64,000 nucleotides of DNA, from assembly GCA_949130495.1 (NCBI GenBank), contig OX422211.1, positions 334,212,504-334,276,503 on the forward strand, in the 5' to 3' direction. The DNA comes from Sambucus nigra. Lineage: Eukaryota; Streptophyta; Magnoliopsida; Dipsacales; Adoxaceae. Below, piece by piece: positions 44,898-60,831 of the stretch. The position numbers were made by a program, and so were the translations under genes. A model generated the notes under the pieces. That model was given only the letters and a program-made list of their open reading frames with translations. It did not search any database and was not told where the DNA came from. The stretch's first letter is position 1, and each line of letters begins with the position of its first letter.

Positions 44898-46854
44898 TAA
44901 TGTATCCAGAGGGTTCCTTGTTTGGATTTTTCTTTGCGAGACCTCCCACGCATGAAACTTAGCACAACGTCGAAAGTGGTGGGATGTTTGGTCACTTGTC
45001 CGCGAGTTTGGTACCTTGGTCATTATACAAGTAGGTAGTTATAACTGTAAGTTGAAAGTTATATTACAATTTAAGGCCATTGGAGCCAATTGTGCTATGA
45101 GAGAGCACTAAAAACCTTTCTTTTCACCATGAGTTGAAAGGTGGAACGATGTTGAGAAGGATTAAATTTCAATTTATGGTGTGATTGAGAATACCTAACT
45201 ATCATAACCACGCTGTGAATGCGAGGGCAACAGGATAATGTGTGTTACGTGTGAGACGTATGTAATCTTTATGTTAATATGCGCGGATTATAGGGTGCGT
45301 GGGTGCCCTGGTTAGATGATTTTAAAATAGTCCGAGTTAAAGGGACGTGGAAATATATGTATGGAATATATACCTGTGGGGCAGTTATAAACAAAGCTGA
45401 AATGGTATGATGAATGGAATGCCTTATGAGAAGGACGATAATCACACTATATGTGTACAATGAGAGTAGCACACCTGAGATGAATTAGAAGGTTTTAAGA
45501 AACCATTTATAAGGATATCTCTTAAGAAGAGGAAAATCCAACTATTGTGGGAAATTATAGAGGAATCTTACTCATTTGAATGTTGAGAGTGACTTGCGCG
45601 TAAATATAATGGTGATTTTAGTAAGGTATGAAGAGCCCAAAAATGCACATTATGGTGAAAGAGTGCACGGGCGAAACTTTTGGTATACCCCAAGGAAGAA
45701 GGGGAGTATAGGTACCACTCAATGTAAGTTGTTATAAGTGAGAATTTGTGTTAGTTAAGATACAGTGAGATTATCTCCAGGTGCACCACTCATAGATGGA
45801 AATAGGTTGATTTGAGACGATCAACTAGAAAATTTTGTATCAAGCCGACAATTCCAGTGATGGAATGGCCAGGCAGGATGGTAAATTTCATTGATAAGCG
45901 TGCCCAAGTCTTTCTTTGAAAATAAGGAGTGTACCAGTGAAAGGTACCACCCAATATGATTGTAAATCAGGATGAGATCCTTAAACCTCACTTCCCATAG
46001 GTACTTTCGGGAAGAAGTGGGGATGACATTTTGTTTTGGACAACTTGTGTCATCAATGGCCCAATGAGTAGACGGGAGGTGATTGACGACTAGTAAAGTG
46101 GTATGAATGCGATTATGGAGCCTCTCTGATTAGTTTACTTCCGCAGCTGACCTAACTCGTAATTGGAGTAAGGCATAGTACGTTAATTAGGAGGGAAATT
46201 ACCGATTGGTAGAGTTGTGCGTAGTCATTCGTACCTGTTTGATGTGGATAAGGTGCCTATTAAGGTTTTATGTGGGAAAGCCTGGTCATTCTCCCTCTGG
46301 TTGTTTAGAGGTGAGAAAATAAATAGAGTTTTGGATCGGATGTGATTTAGAGTCCGTTGTTGAGAGGGGCATTAACCATTAACCGTATTGGGGTGACTTT
46401 TGAGCGTCGTAAGAGTTACGTCTCCATGAATCGAGATTTGGAGGACTGACAGGAGTGGTCTGATGTTCTTATGGTTTCTCTAAGGGTGGGAGATTTGTGT
46501 TGGGGTGGACACGTGAAAGTGGCTCTTAGAGATGTATGACCTTCCAATATAAGTGAGGCAATAGAGCCAGTGATCTATAGCCTCGTCTTAGTTGGATGTC
46601 GTTGGTAGAGCACAATGTGCGATGTGCCGTTATAAAGGTAAAAGAATGGAACAAGCTTGCCATGAAGTTGAAGCTATAATGAGTAAGCCTTTATACAGCT
46701 GGGTACCACAAGCGAGCATATAGTGGAGTTACCCTTAGGTTAGTACGATTTGATTTGGGTGCTAAAGGGTATTATGTGTAGCTTAAGATCCAAAATTTTG
46801 GTACTGGCCTTGTCCGAATTTCGAGGATGAAATTCTCTTGTAAGGGGAGGAGAA
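44898..46854 (+). pseudogene. Element C internal region, right part, with pol tail remnant and polypurine tract
   Basis: The last 60 bases read like the end of a chromovirus pol: CCGAATTTCGAGGATGAAAT followed by the purine tract TAAGGGGAGGAGAA directly before the LTR. D has the same arrangement, TTTCGAGGACGAAATT then a purine tract. Weak resemblance to the tail of the integrase region (AGAGTTACGT...GATTTGGAGGA) occurs near 46400-46440. Otherwise no domain can be read in any frame. Confidence 0.5.
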
Positions 46855-49514
46855 TGTAATACCCCATACTTTTATGGATATTTAAATTACATGAGTGGGT
46901 GCAATTTAATAATTTGAGAATTTAAAGTAAGTGAGATGGACTAATTATATTTCATGTCGTAGGTGAATAAAAATGACAGGTGATGTTATTTTATGTGGAA
47001 AACACGTGTGCAGATAGATGCGTTGGGTTTAAGACATGAAATTTTTATACGTGACTTAGATGGAGATTTTGAGAGCACGGTTGGCCTCGGAAGGGCTGAG
47101 ATAGTCAAATTAGAGGACCCGGGGGTAGTGTTTGGGTTCCAGGGGCTTTTTGGATAAGTAGGGACTCATTTTTGTGTATACGAGTCAATTTTGGGCTTAA
47201 TAAGGGATAACCCTTATTTCTTCTCTTATAATCCGTGAGAAAGAGAGAAGCAAAGAAATAAAGAAGAAAGAAGGAAGAAAAGGGAGAAAAAGAGGAGACT
47301 CGGGCCAAGCTCCGGTGGATCCCGGCACGAGCTCATCAGATTTATCCATCCAGGAAAGTGTTTAACATGCTTTAATGATTTAAGTGTGTTTATTTTTCAT
47401 ATTATAGTTGGTGTAAAAGCTATAAGATTTTGGGTTTGGGATTCTTGCACAAAAAGGGTCTTTTGGGAGATGATTTCCCATGATTTTGATGTGATAATAA
47501 TCCCACATGAAATCTAAGTTAAAATCCATGTTAATGGTATAAATTATGGTGAGAAATTGAAAGAATAAAAATAACGGGTTTAGTGGAATTAGGGTTTAAT
47601 GCTTAGATAAATTGATGAATCCCAGGAACAACTTTGTATGTTGGGTAAATCATAGTGTGTAGATGATATTAATGAGGTTAGGTGATGTTAGAATCCATAG
47701 AATTTGGGTTCGATGAGTGTTTCGTAGAAAGCAAAAATCTGAACAAACCAAACTGGTCCGAATTTAGGCTACCGGATCGGTCCGTTTATGACCGGACCAG
47801 TTCGTTTTTCTTGGAAACCGGATCGGTCTGGTTTTGACAGAAAAATTGGTAGAAGTTTTCTTGGACTAAAAGGATTGGAGAAGAATTTCCTTTTTGGAGA
47901 CAGATAGTAAGGGATCCTAAATAGAGTGAGAGAACCTATAAAAGAGTTAGTGGGTGATGTATAAGTCTCGGGTTTGTGGAAAAGATCCGAGGTTTAAATT
48001 TAGGAATGTTTGGGAAGGATGACATTCAAGTAATTATTCGACAGGTTCATACATATACTTTATGCATGTAGAATATATATACCGATTATATATATATATG
48101 ATGTAATTATAAATATATCTGTGTGTGATTGATATATTTATGTGGAACATACCCCTCTAGTGTTATCATTGGAAGTTGTGCTATGTGTGTGAATCCCCTA
48201 GATCGAGGAGCAGGGAGAGTATAGCCCCAAGTCATAGTCGTCCAGTTATGTTACAGTGTGATTTTTATTCTGGGTGAGATGTCTTGAGTATGATTCGATC
48301 TCACTTTCAGGTGAGGAACTATGACCGTTAACCCTATATTTGGGTGATTTATGTTTCGGTGTGAGAAATTTCCTGGAGGATGATAGCATTCTAGAGATTG
48401 CATCCATTGAGTTATGGCCCTGAGGGATGGAGGGATGGTTGATATACTTATATAGTGTGTGATATATAAGTATGGATATACTTGATGTGTATAGTATATT
48501 GTGTGCGTGTGTGTGTATATATATATAGAGAGAGTGAGAGAGAGAGAGAGAGAGAGGAAAGAAATGTGAGTAATTTTTAGTTTATCCAGGAGTATAAAAT
48601 ACGAAATAAAATATGTGAAATCAGTATATAAAGATGAGAATATTATATACGAGATAATAAACCTAAAATGTGAATGGGGTAATAACTAGTGAAGGTTATT
48701 TAAAATGAATGGTTAAATGGGAAGCGAGAAATTATAATGTATAAGTTTGGGCAAACGCTTAGAATATTTTATATACGCGAGGTACGTGATAGTGTATGGT
48801 GACTTGGAGGTTCCGTGAGATGCTAGTTAGGATGGGTAGCGTAACTAAGGGGTTTAAAACACATGCGATAGGTGTGCACTGTTAGGTGAGAGATGAGGGG
48901 TATCTCATGTGAGTACGACACCAATTTAAATATGGAGACTATTATATTTTAAACATTAAAGTATGTTAAGCACTTGCTAAAACAATTTTCAAAACCCGAG
49001 CTCTGACTCGTATCTATTTTTCTTTTTCTTTCTTCTCCTATGTATACTTTTTAGGTGTCCAGACACAGGGACGCCTACATGACTATTCTTTCGAGTCAGA
49101 CGTCGTTGCCGCAGTTGTGGATGTTGGTAGGAAATTGTATAGACGCTTATCTCCTTGTAATCTAGATAGGAGGTACTGAGTGTATATTCGGGCATGTTCC
49201 CCAATTAATGTCATTTATTTTATTTTCAGTGATTTTATTTTACGTTCATTCGATATGGTTGTATAAATGTTTTACCCAGAAGTTATCGATTATTTATTTA
49301 TTCATTTCAGTTGTTGTTTATATTACCGTGTGAATGGTTTTAATTGTGGCTTAAGTTAAAAAGGTTTGAAAGTTTAAAATTTGACGCCAGTCCTAATAGG
49401 TTATTAGTAATTAATTGGTTTTCGATAGTGATGCTGAGAATGGAACCATTTGAGATTCCTGTTTAATTTGATATAGGACTGATCACCCGGTATTTTATTA
49501 GGCGGGGTGTCACA
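46855..49514 (+). repeat. 3' LTR of element C
   Basis: 2660 bp from TGTAATACCCC to GGGGTGTCACA. It aligns with 24297-27012 plus 36816-36888; 49173-49442 has no partner in the 5' LTR. It includes a TATAA-like CTTATAAT and purine-rich leader near 47225-47300 and a short GA/TG/TA microsatellite at 48496-48555. Confidence 0.9.
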
Positions 49515-50290
49515 CACATGTCCTGCCCTGTTTGCTGGGCTCACCCCCTCTCTTGCTCCCCTTAACATGGAAGCGATAATCTTGGCAGTGTAGTAATGCA
49601 AAATTGAGTACATATGTATAATACTACAAAGAGAGGTTACCCAGAAGATGACGAAGATGACGTCGAATCCTCCAGGTCAGGCTATCCATAAACATTTGAA
49701 TCTTCATTTCTTTAGTAGGCACCTCAGATGGTACCATTTTTACTAATCTTGTAAACTCTTCCTCATACTCTACTACAGTCTTCCCCTCTTGGTTGAGGTC
49801 CATTAATGTCCGCCTCATCTGAGTCTGAATAGCGAAAGGAAAATATTTGTGGTCAAATCGCACCCAGAAGTCCTGAATCGTCAAAACATCATGCTCCTCT
49901 GCAGTAGCAGTGGACTCCCACCACTATAAAACTCCAACAATCTTGAAAGTAGCTACTATCTTCCTTTGCACCTCTGTGCACTTATAGATCCATAAATGTT
50001 TCCAGATATCCTTCTTCCATTGGCTCGCCATAATAACATTAGAACTCCCTCAGAACTTTGGGGATGCGCCTTTTGGAAGGCATCTCTGACTCGCTCCCAA
50101 GTAGAAGAGAACACATGTACTAGTTCTGGATACATTGCATGTGCCAATGGTGGGTCCTGCTAAACTACATCTAGTGCTGCATTAACTGCCTCAGCAGAGA
50201 TGGCAGCAACCTCGGCAACATTCATTGTACCCTGAGCCTGGGCTAGCTGTGGCTCTAGTTAGGCATTTCTAGCCCTTGGGTGCACGCCTG
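49515..50290 (-). pseudogene. Element A gag N-terminal part
   Basis: Open stretches on the minus strand give a chromovirus Gag: an N-terminal Ala-rich text (NVAEVAAISAEAVNAAL) near 50210, then 50147-49956 (MAHAMYPELVHVFSSTW), then the gag domain at 49884-49624 (FWVRFDHKYFPFAIQTQM, FTRLVKMVPSEVPTKEMK, IQMFMDSL) and 49613-49515 (AKIIASMLRGAREGVSPANR). At 49515 it joins 24296 across element C. Several stops and frame changes are present. The start codon is uncertain. Confidence 0.8.
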
Positions 50291-50460
50291 GGAGGTGTCT
50301 GAAATGAGAAGGAATTTATAAGTCCATAGTTATTAAGTCTCAAATAGCTAAAGCATGTAATTAAGAAAGCAACAATCATAATAATAGGGTTTTATAACAA
50401 AGAACGTTAAGCTGAAAGCATAATAAGTCGTACATATCCTAAAAGACTCTAGAACCAAAT

Positions 50461-50472
50461 ACTATAATACCA
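50461..50472 (-). other. Decayed primer binding site of element A
   Basis: The minus strand reads TGGTATTATAGT, 9 of 12 matches to TGGTATCAGAGC, two bases from the LTR. Confidence 0.75.
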
Positions 50473-50474
50473 CC

Positions 50475-51395
50475 TGTGACACCCTTCCAAATTAAATACT
50501 GCGTGATCAGTCCTTTATAAAATTTAAAACAGAATAAGAGGTTGGTTAATTCTTAGCATCACTATTGAAAAATAATTTTTCTTTATTAATCACCTAATAA
50601 TTAATTCAGCTAGTATCAAAATATTTAACCCAATAATTAATGTCAAACCATTTAATACATTAACCATTCTATTGAATAAATAAATAATGAATAAAACATC
50701 ATCTAACTGAAAATGATAAAACTAGAATAATATTCCCAGTTAAACAAAATCCAAACCAACAATCATAATAATCTTAAATCAGATTGAAACTGAAATACTG
50801 AAATGAAACGAGTACAATGTCTCTTGGACATAAATAAAATGAGGATGGGTGACACATGCTCTAACCGAGAAACCTAAATTAAATAACTGAAATCATAAAT
50901 GTGGAGGAGTCAAAATATGAGGACCTGGAACTCCCACAATGGCTGTAGCACGTCAAAAGATCCAACAGTCTAAGCTTGGCGCCCCTGTGGTTGGACACCT
51001 AAAAATAATTTCATAAGAAAAATAGATTTTTCAAGAGACGGGTCAAAGCCCGAGTGTAATATATCTTAAAATAGTTTAGCAACTATTTAAAATGCAATAA
51101 AGAAAATAGAATACACATGTTAGCTTTTCGGATACTTACTTGAGATTCTCACCTCTCAATTATTGTGCACGCCTAACGTACCTCTAAACCATCCTAGTAA
51201 TTGTCATCACTTAACTATTACATGGACATCCACCTTCTAACTATCACTCATAGTAATAACCCATATTTTCCATAAACTATTATTATTAAATGTTCTTGCA
51301 TTTATTATTCCGAATAAAAGTTTCACAACAAGTTTAAGTGTTCACATACTTAAGTTACTTAAAACTTTATCACCTTCCTCATCTATAATTTTCAC
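50475..51395 (-). repeat. Element A 5' LTR, 3' portion only
   Basis: It matches 4967-5890 of the 3' LTR and then changes abruptly into segment X near 51395, at TTTTCACATAATATTCAA. About 2 kb of LTR (promoter side) is missing. Confidence 0.85.
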
Positions 51396-52501
51396 ATAAT
51401 ATTCAACATTGAGTCAAACTTTTCTCCATAAATTAAGCCTTTATGCTCATTTCATTGTACTTTTCGGGAATCTTAGCTATGTAAGTTCACATCTAAAGTT
51501 TGAATTTTAGGAAAGGAAAGGGCATTATACATTCATATTCTTACACTTGTTGTTCCTCTAGCTGCCGAACTAGCACTGTTCCTGCAGCTACCGAACATGC
51601 ATAAGTAACGTGTTGCTATATGTTTTAAATGACTGTGTTGCTTTGTTTTTTAAAAGTGAGGATGTCATTGCCTTTTCCACTGTTTTGGTTTTTGGATGTT
51701 TCCTTGACTTTTGGTTTATGTATTTTTTTTGTCAATTTTTATTTTGGTTCTCAAAATGTTGATAATCCAATAGATGTTGAAACATAATTCTGATACTTAA
51801 TAGCTCTACGCAACTTATTTAGTATAAGACTGCTTATTTTATAAGTTTGTTTAGTTAAATGTTTTAATCACTTTTTTTAGGTTGAAGCTTTTTCACTGTT
51901 TGAGTCTGTTTAATATACATCTATGTTTTAGTATATTTAGTTTAATGTTTTAGTCTATTTATTTGATGAAGCTGATATTATTGTCTTTTTAATAAACTTC
52001 ACACTAAAGAGCTCCATTCAAGCATATTAGTGAAGTGTTGGTCAACATTTTATAAGGATAATTTCCAATTTTTTTCCCAATAACCCAAATCAACCCTTCC
52101 ACTATCTCATAAAGTAAATACTTCACACTCAGTTGGACTTAGGAAGATAACTGAACCCAACTGTAAAAGTAAGGGAAATGACGAACATGGTAGAGGTACA
52201 ATATTTCCAGTACTAGGATTGTAAAATTTCCAGTACTAGGATTATAAACTACACCACAAATAGACACTTTTTATTTTTTATTATAGTTCTATCTAGTCCC
52301 AATTATATTAGCTCAATAATGACTTCATAATCCCTTTATTGTGAAATTTATTTTCCATGGACAGGTTTGCTTGCTAGCGCTACAAATATAAGTTATATGT
52401 TAATTTCTTCAAGTTCCAATTCAAGTGATGATGATGATGCAACACATCAACATCAACTTCTACAATTTCAACAAGCTCCGGTGAAGCTATCTCCCGATAA
52501 A
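51396..52501. repeat. Duplicated segment X, right copy
   Basis: It is homologous to 3868-4966 and ends, like it, at an A-family LTR start. The Ser/Asp-rich frame is retained at 52397-52501. Confidence 0.85.
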
Positions 52502-55235
<2,734 letters not shown>

Positions 55236-55560
55236 CTAAGGTCAAGGGTGTCGATGTTGTAAGTGGTTATTACCTTCTTATGAGCTTCTCTCTCTTCCAT
55301 AGAGTTGAAGTAGAATTCACTTGCCGATGTTTAGTCACCTTGCACTTCCCCTACCCCATAGGGGGTCGGTAATTTTAGCATTTGGTTAACTATTGAAGCC
55401 ACGAACTCAAATTATTTGAGGGCTACTCTTCCTATGATAAGGTTATAATTCGAGAAGACATTCTAATCCATCACAAAAAATTGATTTTCTAGTCAACCTC
55501 TTAGGCCACTCATCTCCCATTCTTACATCCATCTCATACATGTAATACCCCGTATTTTCA
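55236..55560 (-). pseudogene. Element B2 protease end
   Basis: The minus-strand text MDVRMGDEWPKRLTRKSIF continues the protease domain from 58420 across solo LTR E (preceding residues ...KVHSLGG and MY). Further left it matches 17893-18150 of B, with extra stops. Confidence 0.75.
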
Positions 55561-58419
55561 TGGCTTTTAAATTTAAGGATTTATTAAATTTAATTGAGAT
55601 AAATTAGTTTAATTTTAATCCGAAATGTTGTTTTAAATTTTTACTAGCGTGACAAGAGTTAGTAATTATTGGGAATATATTATTTGTTGCATATTACTCG
55701 ATGAGTATAGTAATATATGAGATTTATTTTTATAATATTGTCACGTGTGAATAAAATGACAATTATGGAAATTTAAGTCGGGATGCGCCCGTGTCGTGTC
55801 GGGACTAAATGTGGATTAATAAAAGTAAATATTTTATAGGTTGTTCATATGGTCGTTTTGAGTGCGCCAACGCGTCCGGAAGGGTCCAGATAGTCAGAAA
55901 AGTATACCCGGGGGTTTGATTTGGGTCTCGGGGTATTTTTAGGCTTAATTAGTACCCCGGGAGGGCATTTTAGTCATTTTGTATTTTTGGGTAATTTAAC
56001 CCACGAAAATTAAAGGGGTTATATCAGATGTTTACGTTATCTCCTAGGGTTAGATAACTCAAAACACTGGAACGACCATTGGAGAGGAGAGGAGAGGGCT
56101 CTCAAGGCATTCCAAGGCTCAAAACTCACTCGTTTGCACCGCCGCCACCGCCAACGCGTAGATCGTGAGACGGGGAACGCAACCACACCAAATTCAACAC
56201 CAAACTAGATTTTTGAAAATCCCAGGCAAGTGTTTATCTTTCTTATTTTGTTGATGCATCATCCATATTAGTTTAGGAGTTATTAGGATGAGATTTATGG
56301 AAGAAAAACCAAATTTGAGATGGAAAATTTTCATGTAGTGATGATTTATATGATATTCTAGAAACCCTTTGTCATGTAAAGGAGTAAGAGTTTGATTAAG
56401 AAAAGAGTTCTAATCAGATACAAACACTAAAAAAATTATTTCGGATGATCGGACCATTGGAATCGCTTGAAATTTTAGTATATTGTAGCGAACGGCGAGA
56501 CAGGACTGCTGACAAAAATTCAGCTTGATCAGACGGTTGGATTTCTAAAACTATTATTTTTACTAGAAAGTTTTATGTTTTGAGGACTCTTAGAGAGTTT
56601 TATATTTTGAGGACTCTTCTATGTAATAAAAAAATTCAATTAAAACTCCATTTTAATTCCGATTTCGAAACCGTTTGAAATTCTCATCTTTGAAAATAAA
56701 ATTCAAAATCCTTTAATGTAAGGCGAAATCTATATTTTTGGGATATTTTGCATAAGGGATAATGTAAGTATATATTAAAGGGGAAAGACACGTAAAAGAG
56801 AGTTACGTTGGAACATAAATGGATATCTACTGAATTGTACATTTGGAAGAATAGAGTCCATGAGGGTTACATAGTATGTTGGAAAAACCCTTCGAATTAA
56901 AGTTAGAAACGAACCATTATACTTGATAAATAATAATGGGAAAATAAGGATAAATGTTGTGAATGTGGGTTATTGGATAAACCTAAATTGATATAATAAA
57001 AGTGGTATATTTATATGATTGTGTATGCATATATTATATACTTGTGAAAACCATGCCCGCGCTACTTGCTATCCCTGAGGTTACCATGCTGGGACGATCT
57101 TATCTCGTGTGCCTTATGGGGGATATTGACTCGTACCCTAGAAGATAGGAATCCTAGGTACAGGCTATCGAATCGGTAGTCACGGTCCTGAGAGACGTGA
57201 GGGTATGTACTGACCTCTTGGACTTGGAAACTATGCTTCTCCTCAATATTGTTTCTGTATGTATTTATACAGTTCGAGAGTGATTTCGAACTTGTATTCC
57301 CTTTAGTACGATTGATACGGGGATTGGATAGCAGAGTATGCCCGCACCATAGTTTTTATGTGGGGTGTTGTTATGATATATATATATATATTATACGAGT
57401 AGTTAATATATATATATATATATGAAATTCTGAAATCTAGAATGCCTACTGTGATTTGATATGTAGGACATGGTTGATGACTCAAATTATAAATAATTGT
57501 TTTGAGAAAGTATAATATGACACTGGAAAACTTTAATGATTAATAAAGTTAAAAGGAGAACCTTGGTTACAAATTGAAATCTTACGTTTTAAATACTTGT
57601 GTTGTTCAGTTGTAAATCCTGCGAATAACCTAAGATAAGTTAAACCATTGGGGAAAGATAGTGTGGTATATAACGAGATAGACCATTGGGAAGGTTAGTG
57701 CGTTAGGTGTGCACATTAGAAGAGAGGTGAGAATTTCTCAAGAGAGTGTGGCATTAATATGTTGTTGCATTGGCCTGTATCAAGTTAAATACTTGCTAAA
57801 TTAATTTTTAAATCATATACACTATCGGGCTCTGACCCGTTTCTATTTCCTTTTATCTCTTGTATATATATGTATGTATTACAGGTGCCCAGCCACAGGG
57901 GCGTCTTACTTAGGATCCTTTGGAAGGAACGTGTTGCAGCTTAGGTGGGAGTTGCAGGCCTGTTGTTTAGACGACTTCATCCATTTGATTCTACTCCTAG
58001 TTCAGTTTTATCCAGCAGGGGCATGTGTCGCTCTCTTTCTATTATTTAGTTGGTATTGTCAAAGATTGAAATTTTTACTTTCAGTACCTTTATTTCGGGA
58101 TTTATTACTGTCAGGATGTTTTCCTTTAGTGTTGTAAATGTTGGGATTTATTATTGATGATTAAATTCGTGTATGTTAAATTCTATTTTTATTCTTAATG
58201 TGTGACTCTTTAGATGTTAATGGTTTAAGATTTTATAACCGGATTTAATAAAATGAGAATAAGGTTTTAAATGGTTTTGACACTTAGCTTAATTATTTAG
58301 GGTGTTTAAATTGGAATGTATTTTTACGACAGTGATGCTAAGAATGAACCAACTGTTCACCTTGATTTTAATTTAATAAAGGAGTGATCGCTCGGTATTT
58401 AATTAGGTGGGGTGTCACA
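55561..58419 (+). mobile_element. Solo LTR E with perfect target duplication
   Basis: 2859 bp from TGTAATACCCCG to GGGGTGTCACA. ATACA flanks both ends (55556-55560 and 58420-58424), and the B2 protease frame continues across it. No internal sequence or second LTR is present, so it most likely arose by recombination between the two LTRs of a full element. It is related to the A and C LTRs (shared GAGTGCGCCAA, GTACCCCGGGAGG-like and GGTGCCCAGCCACAGGGGCG-type blocks). It holds short TA microsatellites near 57377-57422. Confidence 0.95.
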
Positions 58420-60672
58420 ATACATGCCGCCCAACGAATGAACCTTTTCTCCACTAAAACCGATCAAAGGGTGATGATAAGGGACAATCATGGCTCTGAT
58501 GAGGCCAAGGCTCTTGAAATAGGGCCAAAACATTACGTCTGCTGAGCTTCCCCCTTCAACTTGGATTCTTTGTACCTCACATCCATGAACCCTTGAAGTT
58601 ATTACTAGAGGGTCATCGTGTGGAGCTAGGATACCTTTGAAATCAAGTCGGGAGAATCCAACTATGAGAGTATCCATATCTACTTTTTTCTCTTCTGTTT
58701 AACCTCTAAAGACGCCAAATTCACAACCTCTACTTTGGTCACTGACTTAGCCTCTACCACATGAGCCTTGTGGTCGGCTACCTCTGAGCCACCCCCTGCT
58801 AGGCCTCTTTAGATGGTGTTAACACCAAAGGAGATCATACCAACCCTCTTCACTGTGACATTTTCGTATTTTAGTGGGAGGTCAGGGTCATCATCATCTG
58901 AGTCATCATCTCTTCTGGTTGGGGCATCTTCCCGACACCTGTCATTTCTTTTATTTTTAGGGTCGTCTCTTCCCCCCTTAGAAGCTCTACCATCCACATA
59001 CTTCCTGAGATTTCCAGACTTCAACATGTTCTCAATCTCATCCTTCCAGGAAAATAACTTATCAGTCAGATGACCATGGTCTTGGTGGAAATCACACCAT
59101 AAGTTCGTGTTCCTCTTATACGGAGGAGCCTCAATCTTCTCTGGCCATCTCAGGGACCGATCATTTTTTATTTCATTGAGGATGTGTTCGCAGCTCACAA
59201 TTAGAGGAGTGTAATGAGCAAACTTGTTGTCTGCATCCCTCTTATTTCCATCCTTCTTCCTTTGAAATTTTCCACTGCTACTTCCATTCTCATCCTCATA
59301 CTTTGCGGCCATTTCCTCTTTAGCGTTCATAACCCTACCAACTGTTTCCAACAGCTCGGCCATGGATTTTGGAGGGTCTTCAGCAAGTTTCCAAAGTAAC
59401 TTCTCTTTATACAATTCTCCTATAAGGGTTGTCATAGCTATATTCTATTCGTAGTCCTCAACCTCCAACTTTTTCTTGTTGAATCTTGCAATGTAGTCTT
59501 TGAGGCTCTCATTCTTGCCTTGTTTTACATAGAGTAGGTGGGTCTTCTTCTTCTTAGGTATTACCCCAAAACAGAAGTTGTGTATGAACCCTCAGCCAAA
59601 TCTTTAAAGTTCTCCACATAATTTTTAGGAAGGGAAGTGAACCAAATGTGCGCAGCTCCCGCCAAAGTGCTTGAAAAAGCTCGGCACCTCATATCATCAT
59701 GGATTGAATAAATGTATACTACAGATTAATACATCTTAATAAGATGTTCTAGGTTAGTACTTCCATCATAATTGGGAGACACTATAGGTGGCTTGAATTT
59801 GGCAGGGGTTAGGATGTTCACTATCCTTGCCACAAATGAGGAGCCCTCTGAGAACCCCCTTTGCAGTGGGTCTCGGATTTTGATGAGGTTCCCTATCTTC
59901 TCTTCCAATCATTGGATGGAGTCATTCCTTGGTTTAGCAATGTCGTCCTGGCTGAGGTTATCCCCATCCAACTCTAAAGGGTGGACTGAGGCTTCCCCAG
60001 TTGCATCACAACGTCGGCTGTTGACCTTTTGGCTACAGTCTCCGCCATGTAGGGTCGACCATAGTGAGGTCGATTTTCACCATCTCCATTTTGAGAGCCA
60101 GCTGCACTTTTTGACCTAGATAACCTCTGCCTCAGATAATTAATTGGGCTGAGCCTTTCAAAGGGAGACCCTCTACTCAAGCGATCAAAAGTTGATACTC
60201 TTGGTTGGGCATCACCAAGCTCGGCCTTTTTTACTCCGTAACCTCTGCTCTGCTATATAGGCCATACTGTGTTGTCTGAAACCTCATATGGATCCCAACA
60301 GTCTACTGGAGTATCATTATACCAATCCTCAGGGAAAGGGTTTTCTTGCCTCCCCAGATGTAAATGCCTAGGGTCAGTAACGTCCCTCCTCTGCTGAGGT
60401 GTAGGTTGGTCCTTTCGTGGTGCCTGGGGTGGTCCCCTAGCCTCTGGATGTGGTTAAACAACCATCGGAGTAATCATTTTTGGTGAGATCCTAGGTGGAC
60501 TCATTATATTTTAGCTTAGCTGGGCAAATTGCTCCTTCATTACTTGCTGCGTTGCAGCTAATGACCTCGAGGTTGCTGCCACCTCAGCTATGTCGGACTG
60601 GGGTGGTGCTTGGATGGAACTGGGTCCTCCAACCCCAGATAGTGGAGGAGGAGGTGGTAACTCCGGTGCCAT
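58420..60672 (-). pseudogene. Element B2 gag and protease
   Basis: The gag start is the ATG at 60672-60670 (MAPELPPPPPLSGVGG), matching B. The core is in pieces: 60180-59974 (SRGSPFERLSPINYLRQRL), 59908-59726 (FTPAKFKPP-like LTPAKFKPPIVSPNYDGST), 59435-58809 (LYKEKLLWKLAEDPPKSM, FAHYTPLIVSCEHILNEI, LWCDFHQDHGHLTDKLF). The C-D-F-H-x-x-x-G-H motif is intact here, unlike in B. The protease (58680-58420) has FSRLDFKGILAPHDDPLV and VQRIQVEGGSSADVMF, with Glu where the catalytic Asp is expected. Multiple stops show it is dead. Confidence 0.85.
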
Positions 60673-60831
60673 ATGTAAGGGCTAAATATCTTGTGATGAA
60701 AATATGAGAAAGCTTAAATACTTTAAAGGACCTCTTTTAATGGTGAAACAGCTTCACACGAAGGGTGAGGCCTGGTTCACCACCAGAGTCTCCGGTGAGG
60801 TTAAGCTAGGAAAGGAAGAGATGAATATTCT

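Larger units (their letters stand above)
24297..49514 (+). mobile_element. Element C: Ty3/gypsy element inserted in element A gag, itself carrying D and F
   Basis: The 5' LTR is split (24297-27012 and 36816-36888). The primer site is TGGTATCAGAGC at 36891. The internal region is in two parts (36903-39097 and 44898-46854), ending in a purine tract. The 3' LTR is 46855-49514. Flanks are CACCT (24292-24296) and CACAT (49515-49519), a near-perfect 5-bp target duplication. With D and F removed the internal region is about 4.2 kb, without a readable pol domain except a short tail next to the polypurine tract. Confidence 0.8.
4967..51395 (-). mobile_element. Element A: Ty3/gypsy chromodomain retrotransposon, host of the nest
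   Basis: The element has a 3' LTR at 4967-7887. Its body lies in three blocks: pol end 7888-8922, integrase to gag 21492-24296, gag start and primer site 49515-50474. A broken 5' LTR lies at 50475-51395. The blocks join into one domain order once B (8923-21491) and C (24297-49514) are removed: gag, protease, RT, RNase H, integrase, chromodomain. Long LTRs, a tRNA-Met type primer site and a C-terminal chromodomain fit the Tekay/Del-like chromovirus group. There are many stops, and the RT active site is altered. Confidence 0.85.

Noticed and set aside
57874..58137. Hydrophobic plus-strand frame in solo LTR E, membrane-protein-like
   Set aside because: It lies inside an LTR, is not conserved in the related A and C LTRs, and has no upstream coding context.
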